From Modestobacter sp. DSM 44400 (GTDB taxonomy: Bacteria; Actinomycetota; Actinomycetes; Mycobacteriales; Geodermatophilaceae): DNA of 64,000 nt. Below are positions 19,738 to 28,969 of the stretch, piece by piece (the first letter of the stretch is position 1; each line of letters opens with the position of its first letter). The notes below the pieces were generated by a model. It saw only the letters and a list, made by a program, of their open reading frames with translations. It was not told the DNA's origin and searched no databases. Both the position numbers and the translations under genes were made by a program. The stretch covers positions 372,001-436,000 of the forward strand of contig NZ_FNOZ01000001.1 of the NCBI RefSeq assembly GCF_900107175.1, given 5' to 3'.

Positions 19738-20606
19738 TGGCCACCCCCGCCCAGTGGCTGGAGGGCGCCCGCCCCCGGACCCTGCCCGCCGCACTCGCGC
19801 CGGTCTTCGTCGGCACCGGCGCCGCGGCCGCCCTGGACGGGTTCCGGCTGGGCCCGGCCGTGCTCGCGCTCGTGGTGGCGCTGGCCCTGCAGGTGGCGGT
19901 GAACTACGCCAACGACTACTCCGACGGAAAGCGGGGCACCGACGCCGACCGGGTCGGCCCCATGCGGCTGGTCGGCTCCGGTGCGGCCGGCCCCCGGCAG
20001 GTGCTCGTCGCCGCCGGGATCGCCTTCGCGGTGGCCGCAGTCGCCGGCCTCGGCCTCGCCGCGCTGTCCAGCTGGTGGCTGGTCGCCGTGGGCGCGGTGA
20101 GCATCCTGGCCGCCTGGACCTACACCGGCGGCCCGCTTCCCTACGGCTACCGGGCACTCGGCGAGGTGTTCGTCTTCGTCTTCTTCGGCCTGGTCGCCGT
20201 GGTGGGGACCACGTTCGCCCAGACCCGGCACCTCGACTCCCTCGCCGTGGCCGCGGCCGTCCCGATCGGACTGTTGTCGGTGGCCCTGCTGGTGGTCAAC
20301 AACCTGCGCGACGTGCACGGGGACGCCGCGGTCGGCAAGCGGACCCTGGCCGTGCTGCTGGGCGAGCAGGGCACCCGGCGGGCCTACACCGTCCTGCTGC
20401 TCGTCGCCTTCATGCTGATCGCGGTCATCGGCAGCGCCCGCCCGTGGGCGCTACTGGGGCTGCTGGCCGTACCGCTGGCCGTGCCGCCGGTGCGCCGGGT
20501 GCTGGGCGGCGGCCGCGGTCCGGTGCTGATCGGGGCGCTCAAGGCCACCGGTCGGCTGACGCTGGTCACCGGGGTGCTGTTCGCGGTCGGGCTCGCGCTG
20601 AGCTGA
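19737..20606 (+). CDS. menA: 1,4-Dihydroxy-2-naphthoate polyprenyltransferase
   Basis: Membrane prenyltransferase of the UbiA family that attaches the isoprenoid tail to DHNA. The 289-residue product has about eight transmembrane helices and both Asp-rich motifs: NYANDYSDGKRGTD near residue 60 and NNLRDVHGDAAVGKRTLAV near 190. The GTG start at 19737 overlaps the menE stop by one base; the longer frame open from 18210 is only the shadow of menE. It ends at a repeated 62-bp hairpin element facing the DUF4229 gene. Confidence 0.95.
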   Translation: MATPAQWLEGARPRTLPAALAPVFVGTGAAAALDGFRLGPAVLALVVALALQVAVNYANDYSDGKRGTDADRVGPMRLVGSGAAGPRQVLVAAGIAFAVAAVAGLGLAALSSWWLVAVGAVSILAAWTYTGGPLPYGYRALGEVFVFVFFGLVAVVGTTFAQTRHLDSLAVAAAVPIGLLSVALLVVNNLRDVHGDAAVGKRTLAVLLGEQGTRRAYTVLLLVAFMLIAVIGSARPWALLGLLAVPLAVPPVRRVLGGGRGPVLIGALKATGRLTLVTGVLFAVGLALS

Positions 20607-20608
20607 GC

Positions 20609-20670
20609 AAGGACCCGCTGCCCCCCGCCGCTCGCAGGCTCGCGGCGGGACCCTGCAGCGGGGCCTCCTT
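20609..20670. repeat. 62-bp nested-hairpin repeat, copy 1 (bidirectional terminator)
   Basis: This fills the gap between the convergent menA and DUF4229 stop codons. The outer stem is CCCGCTG (20614-20620) with CAGCGGG (20656-20662). The inner stem is CCCGCCGC (20624-20631) with GCGGCGGG (20642-20649). A second 62-bp copy in reverse orientation, roughly 80% alike by eye, lies at 40078-40139, also exactly between convergent stops. Probably a mobile or conserved bidirectional terminator. Confidence 0.75.
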
Positions 20671-21008
20671 CAGGCGGCGGCGTCGTCGGCGTCGGTGCCG
20701 CGCAGTCGGGCCCGCAGCTCCTGCTTGGCGAGGCTGCGGGTGGCCAGGGCCTCGGTGAGCTTGCCGCGGGCCGGCCGCAGCAGCACGTAGGCCACCGGCA
20801 TCGACAGCAGCAGGCCGAACAGCACGCCCGGGAAGCTGCCCAGTCCGACCAGCCACAGCAGCGCGACGAGCGCGACCGCAATGACGACCCGGCCCAGGCT
20901 GTAGGCCAGCGCCCAGGGCAGCACCTTGGGCGCCTGCGCCGGCCCGCCGGTCGGGCCGACCGCGGCAGGACCGGGCTCGGGGGTGGTGTTCGCGTACCGG
21001 TCAGCCAT
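20670..21008 (-). CDS. DUF4229-like small membrane protein
   Basis: A 112-residue protein with a Pro/Gly-rich start, two transmembrane segments (about 33-52 and 56-74) and a charged C-terminal region, AKQELRARLRGTD. The pattern resembles the actinobacterial DUF4229 family, whose function is unknown. The ATG at 21008 is 8 bp inside the end of the Lrp-like gene, so the two are translationally coupled. It converges on menA. Confidence 0.75.
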   Translation of the reverse strand: MADRYANTTPEPGPAAVGPTGGPAQAPKVLPWALAYSLGRVVIAVALVALLWLVGLGSFPGVLFGLLLSMPVAYVLLRPARGKLTEALATRSLAKQELRARLRGTDADDAAA

Positions 21009-21429
21009 GACGGCCCTCCCACTTGGTCGACAGCACAACGGTCGTCCGGGTTCGGGCGACGCCTCTGATCCGGTTCAACGCGCTGATGGTGTCCTCCAGT
21101 GCCGCGATGTCGGACACGCGCACCTTGAGCACGTAGCCCTCGCTCCCGGCGACCCGCCAGCAGTCCTCGACGTAGGGCAGCTCGCGCATCGCCTCCTCCA
21201 GGCCGGTGTCGTCGACCGAGTCGCTCTCGATCACCCCGACCAGCGCGGTGACGCCCAGGCCCACCGAGGCCGGGTCGACGACCGCCCGGTAACCGGTGAT
21301 CACCCCCGAGCCCTCGAGCTTGCCCACCCGCTCGTGCACGGAGGGAGCCGACAGGCCCACCTGCCGCGCGAGCTCGGCGTAGCTGGCCCGGCCGTTGGCC
21401 CGCAGCAGGCCGATCAACTGCTCGTCCAC
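21001..21429 (-). CDS. Lrp/AsnC-family transcriptional regulator
   Basis: The 142-residue product has an N-terminal winged HTH (residues 5-50, with SYAELARQVGLSAPSVHERV) and a C-terminal RAM effector domain (about 65-140, with GSEGYVLKVRV). Such proteins usually sense amino acids; the ligand is not evident. The GTG at 21429 is 12 bases after CGGAGG. The usual family N-terminus would begin a few residues earlier, so a non-standard start is possible. Co-transcribed with the DUF4229 gene. Confidence 0.88.
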   Translation of the reverse strand: MDEQLIGLLRANGRASYAELARQVGLSAPSVHERVGKLEGSGVITGYRAVVDPASVGLGVTALVGVIESDSVDDTGLEEAMRELPYVEDCWRVAGSEGYVLKVRVSDIAALEDTISALNRIRGVARTRTTVVLSTKWEGRHG

Positions 21430-21548
21430 CGCGTCGATGACGCCCTCCGGTTCGGGATCGGTCGGGTCCGGCCCCGGGTGGGACTCAGATCCCCGCCCCC
21501 GAGTATCGCTGCCGAGCTACATTGGAGTCCGACGAGGGGGGAACCGGC

Positions 21549-21770
21549 ATGGTCGTTCTGGTCATGATGGCGATCGCTGTAGGCGTGGTCGTGCTGGCGA
21601 TGCGGGCCGCCGCGGCGCAGGGGGGTCCGGACGTGACCACCCGGCCGGCGCGCCCGGCCCGGCGTCCCCGGGTGGCCCGGCCGATCCGGCCGCTGGCGCC
21701 CGACGACGACCCGGAATTCTTGCGGGAGCTCGAGCGGCGGGCACGCCGGGACGACGGCGCCGCGAGCTGA
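21549..21770 (+). CDS. Small single-pass membrane protein
   Basis: 73 residues: a hydrophobic helix at about 2-24, then an Arg/Pro-rich linker and an acidic-basic C-terminus (FLRELERRARRDD). The ATG at 21549 has AGGGGGG six bases upstream, and TACATT (21518-21523) may be its -10. I do not recognise the family. It is divergent from the Lrp-like gene. Confidence 0.6.
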   Translation: MVVLVMMAIAVGVVVLAMRAAAAQGGPDVTTRPARPARRPRVARPIRPLAPDDDPEFLRELERRARRDDGAAS

Positions 21771-21877
21771 CCGCCCGATCAATCGCGGAGCCATTCATCG
21801 GGCGGCCCGTAGGCCATCGTCTGCAGTGCTTCTGAGCACGGCGTAACCGTTCCGCTGTTACACCGGAGGTGGGGGGT

Positions 21878-22219
21878 TCAGGCGGCGCTGCTGCCCCGCG
21901 GCTTGTCCACGGCGGCGCCGCCGAAGAACCGCCGCCAGCCGGCCCGGCGCCGCGTCGGCTCCTCCGGGAGGACGGCGACCGCACCGGTTCCGGCGGGCGT
22001 GCGGTCGATCTGCGCGTCGGCCGGCCAGCCCAGGCCGGTCCCGTCCGGCGGCGAGCCGGGCCAGCCGAGGCCGCCGTCGGCCGCGGTGGCCGGGCGCCGG
22101 CCGCTCGCGTGCCGGAGGCCGCCGAGCGACTCCGGGGCCTGGCGCTGCAGAGCAGCCGCCACGATCGGGTGGACACCGGCGCCTTCGTCGGCCGCGTGCC
22201 TACCCACGGTGAGCTCCAC
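21878..22219 (-). CDS. Hypothetical soluble protein
   Basis: 113 residues. The N-terminus (HPIVAAALQRQAPESLGGL) looks helical. The middle has two Gly/Trp-rich echoes (LGWPGSPPDG and LGWPADAQ), and the C-terminus is basic (RRRAGWRRFFGG). No domain is recognised. The GTG at 22219 is the only good start and has no clear ribosome site. Codon bias on this strand is better than on the opposite one. It lies 123 bp after ccsB. Confidence 0.45.
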   Translation of the reverse strand: MELTVGRHAADEGAGVHPIVAAALQRQAPESLGGLRHASGRRPATAADGGLGWPGSPPDGTGLGWPADAQIDRTPAGTGAVAVLPEEPTRRRAGWRRFFGGAAVDKPRGSSAA

Positions 22220-22342
22220 CGCGATCAGTCATGCGGCCAGGATGCCACGTTCGGCAGCGAGCGACACGGTTCCGCGACGTCTGACAGGCAGAACCACCCG
22301 ATCCAGTGACTAAGGGTGATCGGTCGGGCGACGGAATCCAGC

Positions 22343-23314
22343 TCAGTTGACGCCGGCGTAGCTGTGCAGACCGGTCGACACCATGTTCACGTAGAGCAGG
22401 TTGAACACCATCACAGCCAGCCCGACGACGTTGACCCAGGCCGAGGGCCGGCCGCGCCAACCGGCGGTGGTGCGGGCGTGCAGGTAGGCGGCGTAGACCA
22501 CCCAGGCGATGAAGGCCCAGGTCTCCTTGGGGTCCCAGCCCCAGAACCGGCCCCAGGCGCTCTCCGCCCAGATCGCGCCGGCGATCACGGCGAAGGTCCA
22601 GATCGGGAAGCCGAAGACCGCCGTGCGGTGGGCGGTGCGGTCCAGAGCCGCGGCACTGGGCAACCGGGCCAGCAGCGAGGACGACGGCGCCAGCCCCGCA
22701 GCGGCCTTCTGCTCGTACCGGGACCGCAGCAGGTACAGCACGCTGGCGATGCCGCTGACGAAGAAGATGCCGAAGCCGAGGATCGCCGTCGTCACGTGGA
22801 CGCCCAGCCACCACGACCGCAGCGCCGCGACCAGCGGGCCGGCCGAGGCGTAGAGGAACAGCCCGATCAGCACCATCGCCAGGACGACGGGGCCGAGCAC
22901 GAACGCACCGATGTGCCGCAGCACCGGCGCCCGCAGCGCCAGCACCGTGTAGGCCACGACCGCCACGAGCACCACGGCGGTGGCGAACTCGTACATGTTT
23001 CCCCACGGCAGCCGGTCGGCGGCCATCCCGCGGGTCACCAGCACCGCGGCGTGGGCGACCCCGCCCAGCACGGTCAGGGCCATCGCCACCCCGCCGAGCC
23101 GCCGCGCCCCCGGCGACTCGGCGGGCGGGCCGTCCAGCGCGCCCGGTTGCACCACCGTCGGCGCCCCGGCGCCGACGGCGACCAGCTCGCGGGACCGGGC
23201 CGGCCAGTTGCCGAAGGCCAGCTCGGCACAGAACGCCACGACCGCCAGCGAGTACAGCACCACGGCGACTGAGAACAGGTTGTCCGACAGCGCGGCGAGC
23301 GACGGGTCGATCAC
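22343..23314 (-). CDS. ccsB: Cytochrome c biogenesis protein CcsB (haem handling)
   Basis: Membrane partner of ResB in the System II cytochrome c maturation complex, which moves haem across the membrane and attaches it to apocytochromes. The 323-residue product has about eight transmembrane helices and the haem-binding WGRFWGWDPKETW motif (WWD domain) near residue 265. Conserved His residues flank it (HTGLHS-type C-terminus, HVTTAILGF). The GTG start overlaps the resB stop by 4 bp. Last gene of the rex-hem-ccs run. Confidence 0.94.
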   Translation of the reverse strand: MIDPSLAALSDNLFSVAVVLYSLAVVAFCAELAFGNWPARSRELVAVGAGAPTVVQPGALDGPPAESPGARRLGGVAMALTVLGGVAHAAVLVTRGMAADRLPWGNMYEFATAVVLVAVVAYTVLALRAPVLRHIGAFVLGPVVLAMVLIGLFLYASAGPLVAALRSWWLGVHVTTAILGFGIFFVSGIASVLYLLRSRYEQKAAAGLAPSSSLLARLPSAAALDRTAHRTAVFGFPIWTFAVIAGAIWAESAWGRFWGWDPKETWAFIAWVVYAAYLHARTTAGWRGRPSAWVNVVGLAVMVFNLLYVNMVSTGLHSYAGVN

Positions 23315-24966
23315 GAGGACGGGATCTCCTTCTCCGGTGCGCCACCGCGCGCGGACGGTGCGGCGGCGTCAGGTGCGGACGTGCGGTTGCGGTCGGCCAG
23401 CGCCGTCCTGACCTGGTCGGTCAGTGCGGTGAACCGCGGCGCCGTGTCGGCGCTGCCGCGGGTCAGCGAGCCGATCGACAGCACGGTACCCCCGCCGTCC
23501 GGGGCCGGCCCGACCCGGGCGAACACCCGCTCGCGACGCACCAGCAGCATTCCGAGCAGCCCGACGAGCAGCGAGATCGCCGCTGCCAGCACCCAGCCCT
23601 GGCCGGGGTCGTGGGACAGCTGCAGGGCGGCGAACTCCTTGAGGCCGCTGAAGGTGACCACTGTGCCGTCGTCCAGCGTGGTGGACTCTCCGACCGACAG
23701 GTTGGCCGTGCCGACCTTGGTCAGCTGGTCACGGTCGATCTGGGTCTGGTCCAGCGAGTACACCGACTGGGGTAGCCCTGAGTCCAGACCCAGGTAGCCC
23801 CGGTAAACGAAGATGGCGACCTGCGGGTTCAGCGGCCGTGGGTCGGTCGAGACCAGCACACTGCCCTGCAGTAACCCGGTCGGGGCGAAGAAGCCCTGCA
23901 GGGCCAGCTGGTCGGTGGCCCCGGCGCCGAGGTCGGGCAGCTTGAGCGCGCCCTCGCTGGCCATCGTCGCGGTCTCGGTGGGCAGGAACGGCGCCGAGAC
24001 GTCGTCGAAGGACCGGCCGTCGGGCAGCACCACGGTGAAACTGGGGCTGAACCCGTGGCCGGTGACGTAGACCCGGTCGCCGTCCACGCGCAGCGGGTGG
24101 TTCACCCCGATGGTGGTGGCCCGCATCGCCGCCCCGGCCAGGCCGTAGTCGAGGTCGGCGGTGAAGGACGCCGCGGTGCCGTTCGCCTCGTACTCGGCCC
24201 GGAAGTCGGTCAGGTCCACGCACAGCGGGGTGAGGTCGGACTGGCTCACCAGCGGACCGGCGGAGTAGGTGTCGTACTGCTGGAAGGAGTTGCAGAAGCC
24301 GCCGCCCTCGGTGACCAGGATGCTGCCCTCGTAGCCCCAGAGCTTGCCGCCGGCCAGGCCGAGCAGCAGCGCCAGCAGCGACAGGTGGAACAGCAGGTTC
24401 CCGGTCTCGCGGAGGTAGCCCTTCTCCGCCGACAGCTCCGGTCCGGCCCGGCCCTCCCGACGGACCACCCGGAAGCGCTTGACCCGGAGCTCCTCCTCCA
24501 CCACGTCCAGCGCGGCGACCGGCGGCAGGCTCGCTGTGAGCTCGGTGGACTCGGGCAGCTGCTGCAGGTGCCGCGGGGCCGCTGGCGGCGAGGACAGCAG
24601 GTTGCGGGCGTGCTCGGCGGCGCGGGGCAGCACGCAGCCGATCAGGGAGATGAACAGCAGCAGGTAGATGGCCGCGAACCACGGCGAGCTGAAGACGCCG
24701 AACAGGTAGAGCTTGTCGAGGACCGGCGCCAGCGTCGGGTGGTCGGCGAAGTACCGGGTGACGTTGGACTGCGACAGCGAGCGCTGCGGCAGCAGCGATC
24801 CCGGGATCGCGGCCACGGCCAGCAGGAACAGCAGGATCAGCGCGGTGCGCATCGCGGTCAGCTGGCGCCACCAGCGCAGCAGCCGGCCGCCGACCCGACG
24901 CACCAACGACGGCCGGGACGGCGGGATGGTCGGCGCGGCCGGCCTCGGCGGGGCCGTCGTGGTCAC
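23311..24966 (-). CDS. resB: Cytochrome c biogenesis protein ResB/Ccs1
   Basis: The 551-residue System II subunit that binds the apocytochrome. Membrane helices occur at about 40-60, 90-112 and 190-205. A large extracytoplasmic domain (about 210-460) precedes a last helix near 470-490. The AIPGSLLPQRS segment after helix 1 and the FHLSLLALLLGLAGG helix are family features. GTG start at 24966, 13 bp after ccdA. The Ala/Pro/Arg-rich C-terminal 60 residues are probably cytoplasmic and unstructured. Confidence 0.93.
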   Translation of the reverse strand: MTTTAPPRPAAPTIPPSRPSLVRRVGGRLLRWWRQLTAMRTALILLFLLAVAAIPGSLLPQRSLSQSNVTRYFADHPTLAPVLDKLYLFGVFSSPWFAAIYLLLFISLIGCVLPRAAEHARNLLSSPPAAPRHLQQLPESTELTASLPPVAALDVVEEELRVKRFRVVRREGRAGPELSAEKGYLRETGNLLFHLSLLALLLGLAGGKLWGYEGSILVTEGGGFCNSFQQYDTYSAGPLVSQSDLTPLCVDLTDFRAEYEANGTAASFTADLDYGLAGAAMRATTIGVNHPLRVDGDRVYVTGHGFSPSFTVVLPDGRSFDDVSAPFLPTETATMASEGALKLPDLGAGATDQLALQGFFAPTGLLQGSVLVSTDPRPLNPQVAIFVYRGYLGLDSGLPQSVYSLDQTQIDRDQLTKVGTANLSVGESTTLDDGTVVTFSGLKEFAALQLSHDPGQGWVLAAAISLLVGLLGMLLVRRERVFARVGPAPDGGGTVLSIGSLTRGSADTAPRFTALTDQVRTALADRNRTSAPDAAAPSARGGAPEKEIPSS

Positions 24967-24979
24967 AGCTCTCGCCCCG

Positions 24980-25825
24980 TCACAGCGCGGACTCCCCGAA
25001 CCCGGTGGCGGCCAGCCAGCTGCGCAGCCACTGCATCATCTCGGTCCACGCGCCGGTGAGCAGCAGCAGACCGACCAGCACGAGCACCACGCCGCCGAAC
25101 CGGGTGACCGTGCGGGCGTGCCGGCGCAGGAAGGACGTCGCACCCATCGCCCAGCGGGCCCCCATGGCCACCAGCACGAACGGAACGCCGAGGCCCAGGC
25201 AGTAGGCGACCGACAGCAGCGCACCGCGCGCCGCCGTCCCCTCGTTGACCGCCAGGGAGAAGACGGCGGCGAGCGTCGGGCCCAGGCACGGGGTCCAGCC
25301 CAGCCCGAACACGATGCCGAGCAGGGGCGCGCCGGCCAGACCCGCGGCCGGCCGGGCGCTCATCCGCTTGGTGCGCTGCAGCAGCGGGAGCCAGCCGAGG
25401 AAACCCAGCCCGACGACCACGGTGACCGTGCCGAAGACCCGGGTCAGCACGTCGTCGTACTGCAGGAGCAGCCGGCCCAGCCCGCCGAAGGCCGTGCCGG
25501 CGGCCACGAACACCGCGGTGAAACCGAGCACGAACAGCACCGCGCCGAGCACCATCCGCCCACGCGGGGAGCGCTCGTCGGTGATCTCCCGGACGGCGGT
25601 GGCGGTCGCGCCGGCACCGCCGACGGTGCCGGTACCGGTGCCGACGGGAACGTTGGCCGTCGTCCCGGCGCCCGTGCCGACCAGGCCGGTGACGTAGGAG
25701 AGATAGCCGGGCACCAGCGGCAGGACGCACGGCGAGGCGAAGCTGATCAGCCCCACCAGCGCGGCCACGGCGGCGGCCACGAGCAGCGGCCCGTCGGCGA
25801 CCAGCCCGGCGAAGGTCTCCCCCAC
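24980..25825 (-). CDS. ccdA: Thiol-disulfide transporter CcdA
   Basis: Carries reducing equivalents from cytoplasmic thioredoxin across the membrane to ResA-type proteins. The 281-residue product has six helices and both redox cysteines, in SFASPCVLPLVPGYLSY (about residue 33) and GLGWTPCLGPTLAAV (about 177). A Gly/Thr-rich loop separates the first two helices. The GTG at 25825 starts one base after the resA stop; the frame extending to 25885 is overlap with resA. Confidence 0.94.
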   Translation of the reverse strand: MGETFAGLVADGPLLVAAAVAALVGLISFASPCVLPLVPGYLSYVTGLVGTGAGTTANVPVGTGTGTVGGAGATATAVREITDERSPRGRMVLGAVLFVLGFTAVFVAAGTAFGGLGRLLLQYDDVLTRVFGTVTVVVGLGFLGWLPLLQRTKRMSARPAAGLAGAPLLGIVFGLGWTPCLGPTLAAVFSLAVNEGTAARGALLSVAYCLGLGVPFVLVAMGARWAMGATSFLRRHARTVTRFGGVVLVLVGLLLLTGAWTEMMQWLRSWLAATGFGESAL

Positions 25826-25826
25826 C

Positions 25827-26411
25827 TCAGTCCTCCCCCAGCGCCAGGTCAAGCACCGCGCGCAGGTCGTCCTGCTGCACCTCACCGGTGTACACCGCGG
25901 CGACCCGGCCCTCGCGGTCGAGCACGATCGTCGAGGGGATGGCGGTGGCCGGGTAGTCGCGGAAGGCCAGCGCGACCTCGCCCTTCGGGTCGAACAGCGA
26001 GGGGAACGTGACGCCCTTGCTCTCCACGAAGGCGGTCGCGAGCTGCTGCACGTCCTTGACGTTGAGCCCCAGGAACTGCACCCCGTCGTCCTGCACGTCG
26101 GCGTAGACCTCCTGGAACTGCGGCGTCTCCACCCGGCAGGGCGCGCACCACGAACCCCAGAAGTTCAGGACGGCGACGTCCCCGGCCAGCGAGGAGGAGT
26201 CGAAGTCCCCGCCGTCCAGCAGCGTGCCGGAGAACGCGGGTGCGGCGGCCCGCTCGCCGGCCGGGATGACCTTCCCGGCCGGGGTACCCGCGACGAACCG
26301 GAACTCCCCGCCGTTGGCGACGTCGACCGCCCCGGCGCCCGTGGTGCATCCCGCGAGCGCGCCGAGGGCAGCCAACACGAGCAGCGCCCTGCGCACCCCG
26401 GGACTACGCAC
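25827..26411 (-). CDS. resA: Thioredoxin-like lipoprotein ResA/TlpA
   Basis: Extracytoplasmic thiol reductase that keeps apocytochrome c cysteines reduced for haem attachment. The 194-residue product has a lipoprotein signal ending in the lipobox LAGC (Cys22) and the active site WCAPC near residue 89. A typical AhpC/TSA-thioredoxin fold follows (VLNFWGSW, IPSTIVLDREG). The GTG start lies 8 bp inside the end of the phosphatase gene. Electrons should come from the adjacent CcdA. Confidence 0.93.
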   Translation of the reverse strand: MRSPGVRRALLVLAALGALAGCTTGAGAVDVANGGEFRFVAGTPAGKVIPAGERAAAPAFSGTLLDGGDFDSSSLAGDVAVLNFWGSWCAPCRVETPQFQEVYADVQDDGVQFLGLNVKDVQQLATAFVESKGVTFPSLFDPKGEVALAFRDYPATAIPSTIVLDREGRVAAVYTGEVQQDDLRAVLDLALGED

Positions 26412-27087
26412 CGGGCACCGCGTCCGGGTCGGTGGCCCCGGCGGGCTCGGCGTAGTCGATCCGGGTGAGCCGGTCGCCGATGTAGGTCAGCGAGGTGACG
26501 CTGGCCAGCCCGCACTCCCGCTTGCGGGGGTCGTGCAGGTAGCTGCGGCCCTCCAGGTGCAGGCGGAGGGTCCAGGTCGGCAGCTGGTGGCTGACACACA
26601 CCGCGGCGTGCCCGCGGGCAGCGTCCCGGGCACTGGCGACCGCGCCGACCATCCGCGCGGCGATCTCGCGGTACGGCTCGCCCCACGACGGCAGCCACGG
26701 GTTGCGCAACCGCCACCAGTTGGCCGGTCGCCGCAGCGCGCCGTCACCGACACCGAAGGTCTTGCCCTCGAAGTCGTTGCCGGCCTCGATCAGCCGCTCG
26801 TCGGTGGCGATCGGCAGGTCGAGTGCCGCGGAGATCGGGGCGGCGGTCTGCTGGGCGCGCTCCAGCGGGCTGGCCACCAGGTAGGTGACGTCGCGGCCGC
26901 GGAACCACCCGGCGGTCGTCCGGGCCATGTCCTCCCCGCCGGGGGACAGCCGGTAACCGGGCAGCCGGCCGTAGAGGACGCCGGTCGGGTTGTGCACCTC
27001 GCCGTGCCGCATCACGTGGACGACGGTGGTCACCTGCCGGGCACATTGGCCACTTCGGCCGTCGGTCGGCTGGTCGTTCGAGGTCAC
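26404..27087 (-). CDS. Histidine phosphatase family protein
   Basis: Phosphoglycerate-mutase-like fold, 227 residues. The catalytic motif is [10 protein letters not shown] near residue 25, the second Arg region is [11 protein letters not shown] near 77, and the second catalytic His is in [12 protein letters not shown] near 155. The substrate is unknown; the M. tuberculosis homologue Rv0525 occupies the same place between hemL and resA. The GTG at 27087 overlaps the hemL stop as GTGA and has GGAG eight bases upstream. Confidence 0.88.
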   Translation of the reverse strand: MTSNDQPTDGRSGQCARQVTTVVHVMRHGEVHNPTGVLYGRLPGYRLSPGGEDMARTTAGWFRGRDVTYLVASPLERAQQTAAPISAALDLPIATDERLIEAGNDFEGKTFGVGDGALRRPANWWRLRNPWLPSWGEPYREIAARMVGAVASARDAARGHAAVCVSHQLPTWTLRLHLEGRSYLHDPRKRECGLASVTSLTYIGDRLTRIDYAEPAGATDPDAVPGA

Positions 27088-28457
27088 GGGGACAGCTCCT
27101 GCGCGTCGTTGGCCGCTGCATCGCGGGCAGGCGACAGGGTCGGGTCGGCGGCCGCGGCGGCCCGGGCGGCGGCCGGCAGCGCAGCGAGCACGTGCTCGAC
27201 CGCGGCGTCGTCCAGCGCGGCGCTGACGAACCAGGCCTCGTAGGCCGAGGGGGGCAGGTACACGCCGGAGGCGAGCATGGAGTGGAAGAAGGCGGTGTGC
27301 CGGGCGATGTCCTGGCTGCGGGCGTCGTCGTAGTCGCGCACCTGGCGCTCGTCGGGCACGAAGAAGACCGAGAACATCGAGCCGGCCTGCTGCATCCGGT
27401 GCTTCACCCCGGCCGCGAACAGCGCCGCACTGGCCGCACCGCGTAGCACGGCGGCCACCTCGTCGCAACGGGCGTAGACCTCCTCGGTGCACAGCCGCAG
27501 CGTGGTCAGCCCGGCGGCGACCGCGACCGGGTTCCCGGACAGCGTGCCGGCCTGGTAGACCGGCCCGGCCGGCGCGAGCTGCTCCATGACGTCGGCGCGG
27601 CCACCGAACGCCGCGGCCGGCAGCCCGCCGCCCATCACCTTGCCGAAGGTGAACAGGTCGGCCTCGACCGGCTCGAGCCCGTACCAACCGGAGCGGGACA
27701 CCCGGAAGCCGGTCATCACCTCGTCGACGACCAGCAGCGCGCCGTGCGCGGCGGTGATCCGGCGCAGGTGGGCGTTGAACCCGTCCAGCGGCGGGACGAC
27801 GCCCATGTTGCCGGGCGCGGCCTCGGTGATCACGCAGGCGATCCGGTCGCCCTTCTCGGCGAACACCGCCTCGACCGCGGCCACGTCGTTGTAGGGCAGG
27901 ACGACGGTGTCCGCGGCGGCGCCGGTGGTGACGCCCGGGGTGTCGGGCAGGGCCAGTGTGGCGACGCCGGAGCCGGCCGAAACCAGTAGCGCGTCGACGT
28001 GGCCGTGGTAACACCCGGCGAACTTGACGACCAGCGGCCGGCCGGTGGCGCCCCGGGCCAGCCGGATCGCCGACAACACCGCCTCGGTGCCGGAGTTGAC
28101 CAGCCGCACCCGCTCGACCGGTGCGACCCGCGAAGCGATCTCCTCGGCGAGCTCGACCTCGCCGCGGGTCGGGGTGCCGAAGCTGAAGCCGCGCCGCGCC
28201 GCGGCGGTGACGGCAGCGACGACCTCGGGCTGCGCGTGGCCCAGGATCATCGGGCCCCAGGAGGCGACCAGGTCGACGTAGCGACGGCCGTCGACGTCGG
28301 TCAGCCAGGCGCCGCTGCCCTCGGCCATGAAGCGCGGGGTGCCGCCGACGGCGCGGAAGGCCCGCACCGGGGAGTTGACCCCACCGGGGGTGATCCGGCC
28401 GGCCCTGTCGAACAGCTGCGCGGAGGCCGGGGCCTGGTAGGGGTACGGCGTCATCAC
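27084..28457 (-). CDS. hemL: Glutamate-1-semialdehyde 2,1-aminomutase
   Basis: PLP enzyme converting glutamate-1-semialdehyde to 5-aminolevulinate, the step after HemA. The 457-residue product has [12 protein letters not shown] near residue 24, [16 protein letters not shown] near 120, VDEVMTGFR near 245 and the PLP lysine in [17 protein letters not shown] near 270. The C-terminal 30 residues are a variable Ala-rich extension. GTG 28457 has AGGGAG at a 9-base spacing; ATG 28454 is equally possible. Confidence 0.96.
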   Translation of the reverse strand: MMTPYPYQAPASAQLFDRAGRITPGGVNSPVRAFRAVGGTPRFMAEGSGAWLTDVDGRRYVDLVASWGPMILGHAQPEVVAAVTAAARRGFSFGTPTRGEVELAEEIASRVAPVERVRLVNSGTEAVLSAIRLARGATGRPLVVKFAGCYHGHVDALLVSAGSGVATLALPDTPGVTTGAAADTVVLPYNDVAAVEAVFAEKGDRIACVITEAAPGNMGVVPPLDGFNAHLRRITAAHGALLVVDEVMTGFRVSRSGWYGLEPVEADLFTFGKVMGGGLPAAAFGGRADVMEQLAPAGPVYQAGTLSGNPVAVAAGLTTLRLCTEEVYARCDEVAAVLRGAASAALFAAGVKHRMQQAGSMFSVFFVPDERQVRDYDDARSQDIARHTAFFHSMLASGVYLPPSAYEAWFVSAALDDAAVEHVLAALPAAARAAAAADPTLSPARDAAANDAQELSP

Positions 28458-28461
28458 GGAG

Positions 28462-28962
28462 TCAGTCTCCCTGCTCCACCTGTGGGGTGGCGGGGTGGGC
28501 GGCCAGGATCGCCTCGGTCAGCGCCCGCGGAACCCGGGTGGGGACGAGCAGGGTCTGCCCGTCGGTGCGCTTGAGCGGCAGCCCGGTGCGGCCCTTGGGC
28601 ACCGACCAGCCCCCGCCGAGCACCGCGGCCCCGGCGTCCACGCCGGCGGTGCCGGCAACGACCCCGCGCAGGTGGGCGGCGTCCACCTCGGCCAGCGGCA
28701 CCCGGTCGCGGCCGACGGTCAGCGCGGCGTCCTCGCCGCGGCCGTCGACCCGCACGGTCCAGATCCGGCGGGCGGACAGGCAGCCCGCGCCGACCCCGCC
28801 CAGCACCAGCGCGCCGAACAGCATCCAGAGCAACGCGGGGACGTCGGGACCGGGCAGCACGGCGTCGAGCACGAGCAGCACCGCCAGCGCCGCGGCGACC
28901 AGCCAGATCGACCGCCACGAGCCGCCCGGCTCGAGGTACGTCCCGTCGCCGGCCGCCGTCAT
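28462..28962 (-). CDS. Two-helix membrane protein of unknown function
   Basis: 166 residues. Hydrophobic segments at about 19-37 and 43-62 are followed by a cytoplasmic beta-rich part with [19 protein letters not shown] and [13 protein letters not shown]. It resembles DUF3093-type actinobacterial membrane proteins, but I am not sure. It is packed between hemB (7 bp) and hemL (4 bp), so it is transcribed with the haem genes and may have an accessory role there. Confidence 0.75.
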   Translation of the reverse strand: MTAAGDGTYLEPGGSWRSIWLVAAALAVLLVLDAVLPGPDVPALLWMLFGALVLGGVGAGCLSARRIWTVRVDGRGEDAALTVGRDRVPLAEVDAAHLRGVVAGTAGVDAGAAVLGGGWSVPKGRTGLPLKRTDGQTLLVPTRVPRALTEAILAAHPATPQVEQGD

Positions 28963-28969
28963 GGGCGGG

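Noticed and set aside
20609-20670. CRISPR repeat or integron attachment site
   Set aside because: Single copies at separate loci, no spacer array, no cas or integrase genes.
21842-21865. Second sigma-BldN promoter (CGTAAC at 21842)
   Set aside because: No CGTTGA at 16-17 bp downstream; the site only forms a short GTAAC/GTTAC inverted repeat.
26404-28014. A 536-codon fusion of the histidine phosphatase with upstream sequence
   Set aside because: The upstream part is hemL read out of frame; the GTGA overlap at 27084-27087 gives the natural start.
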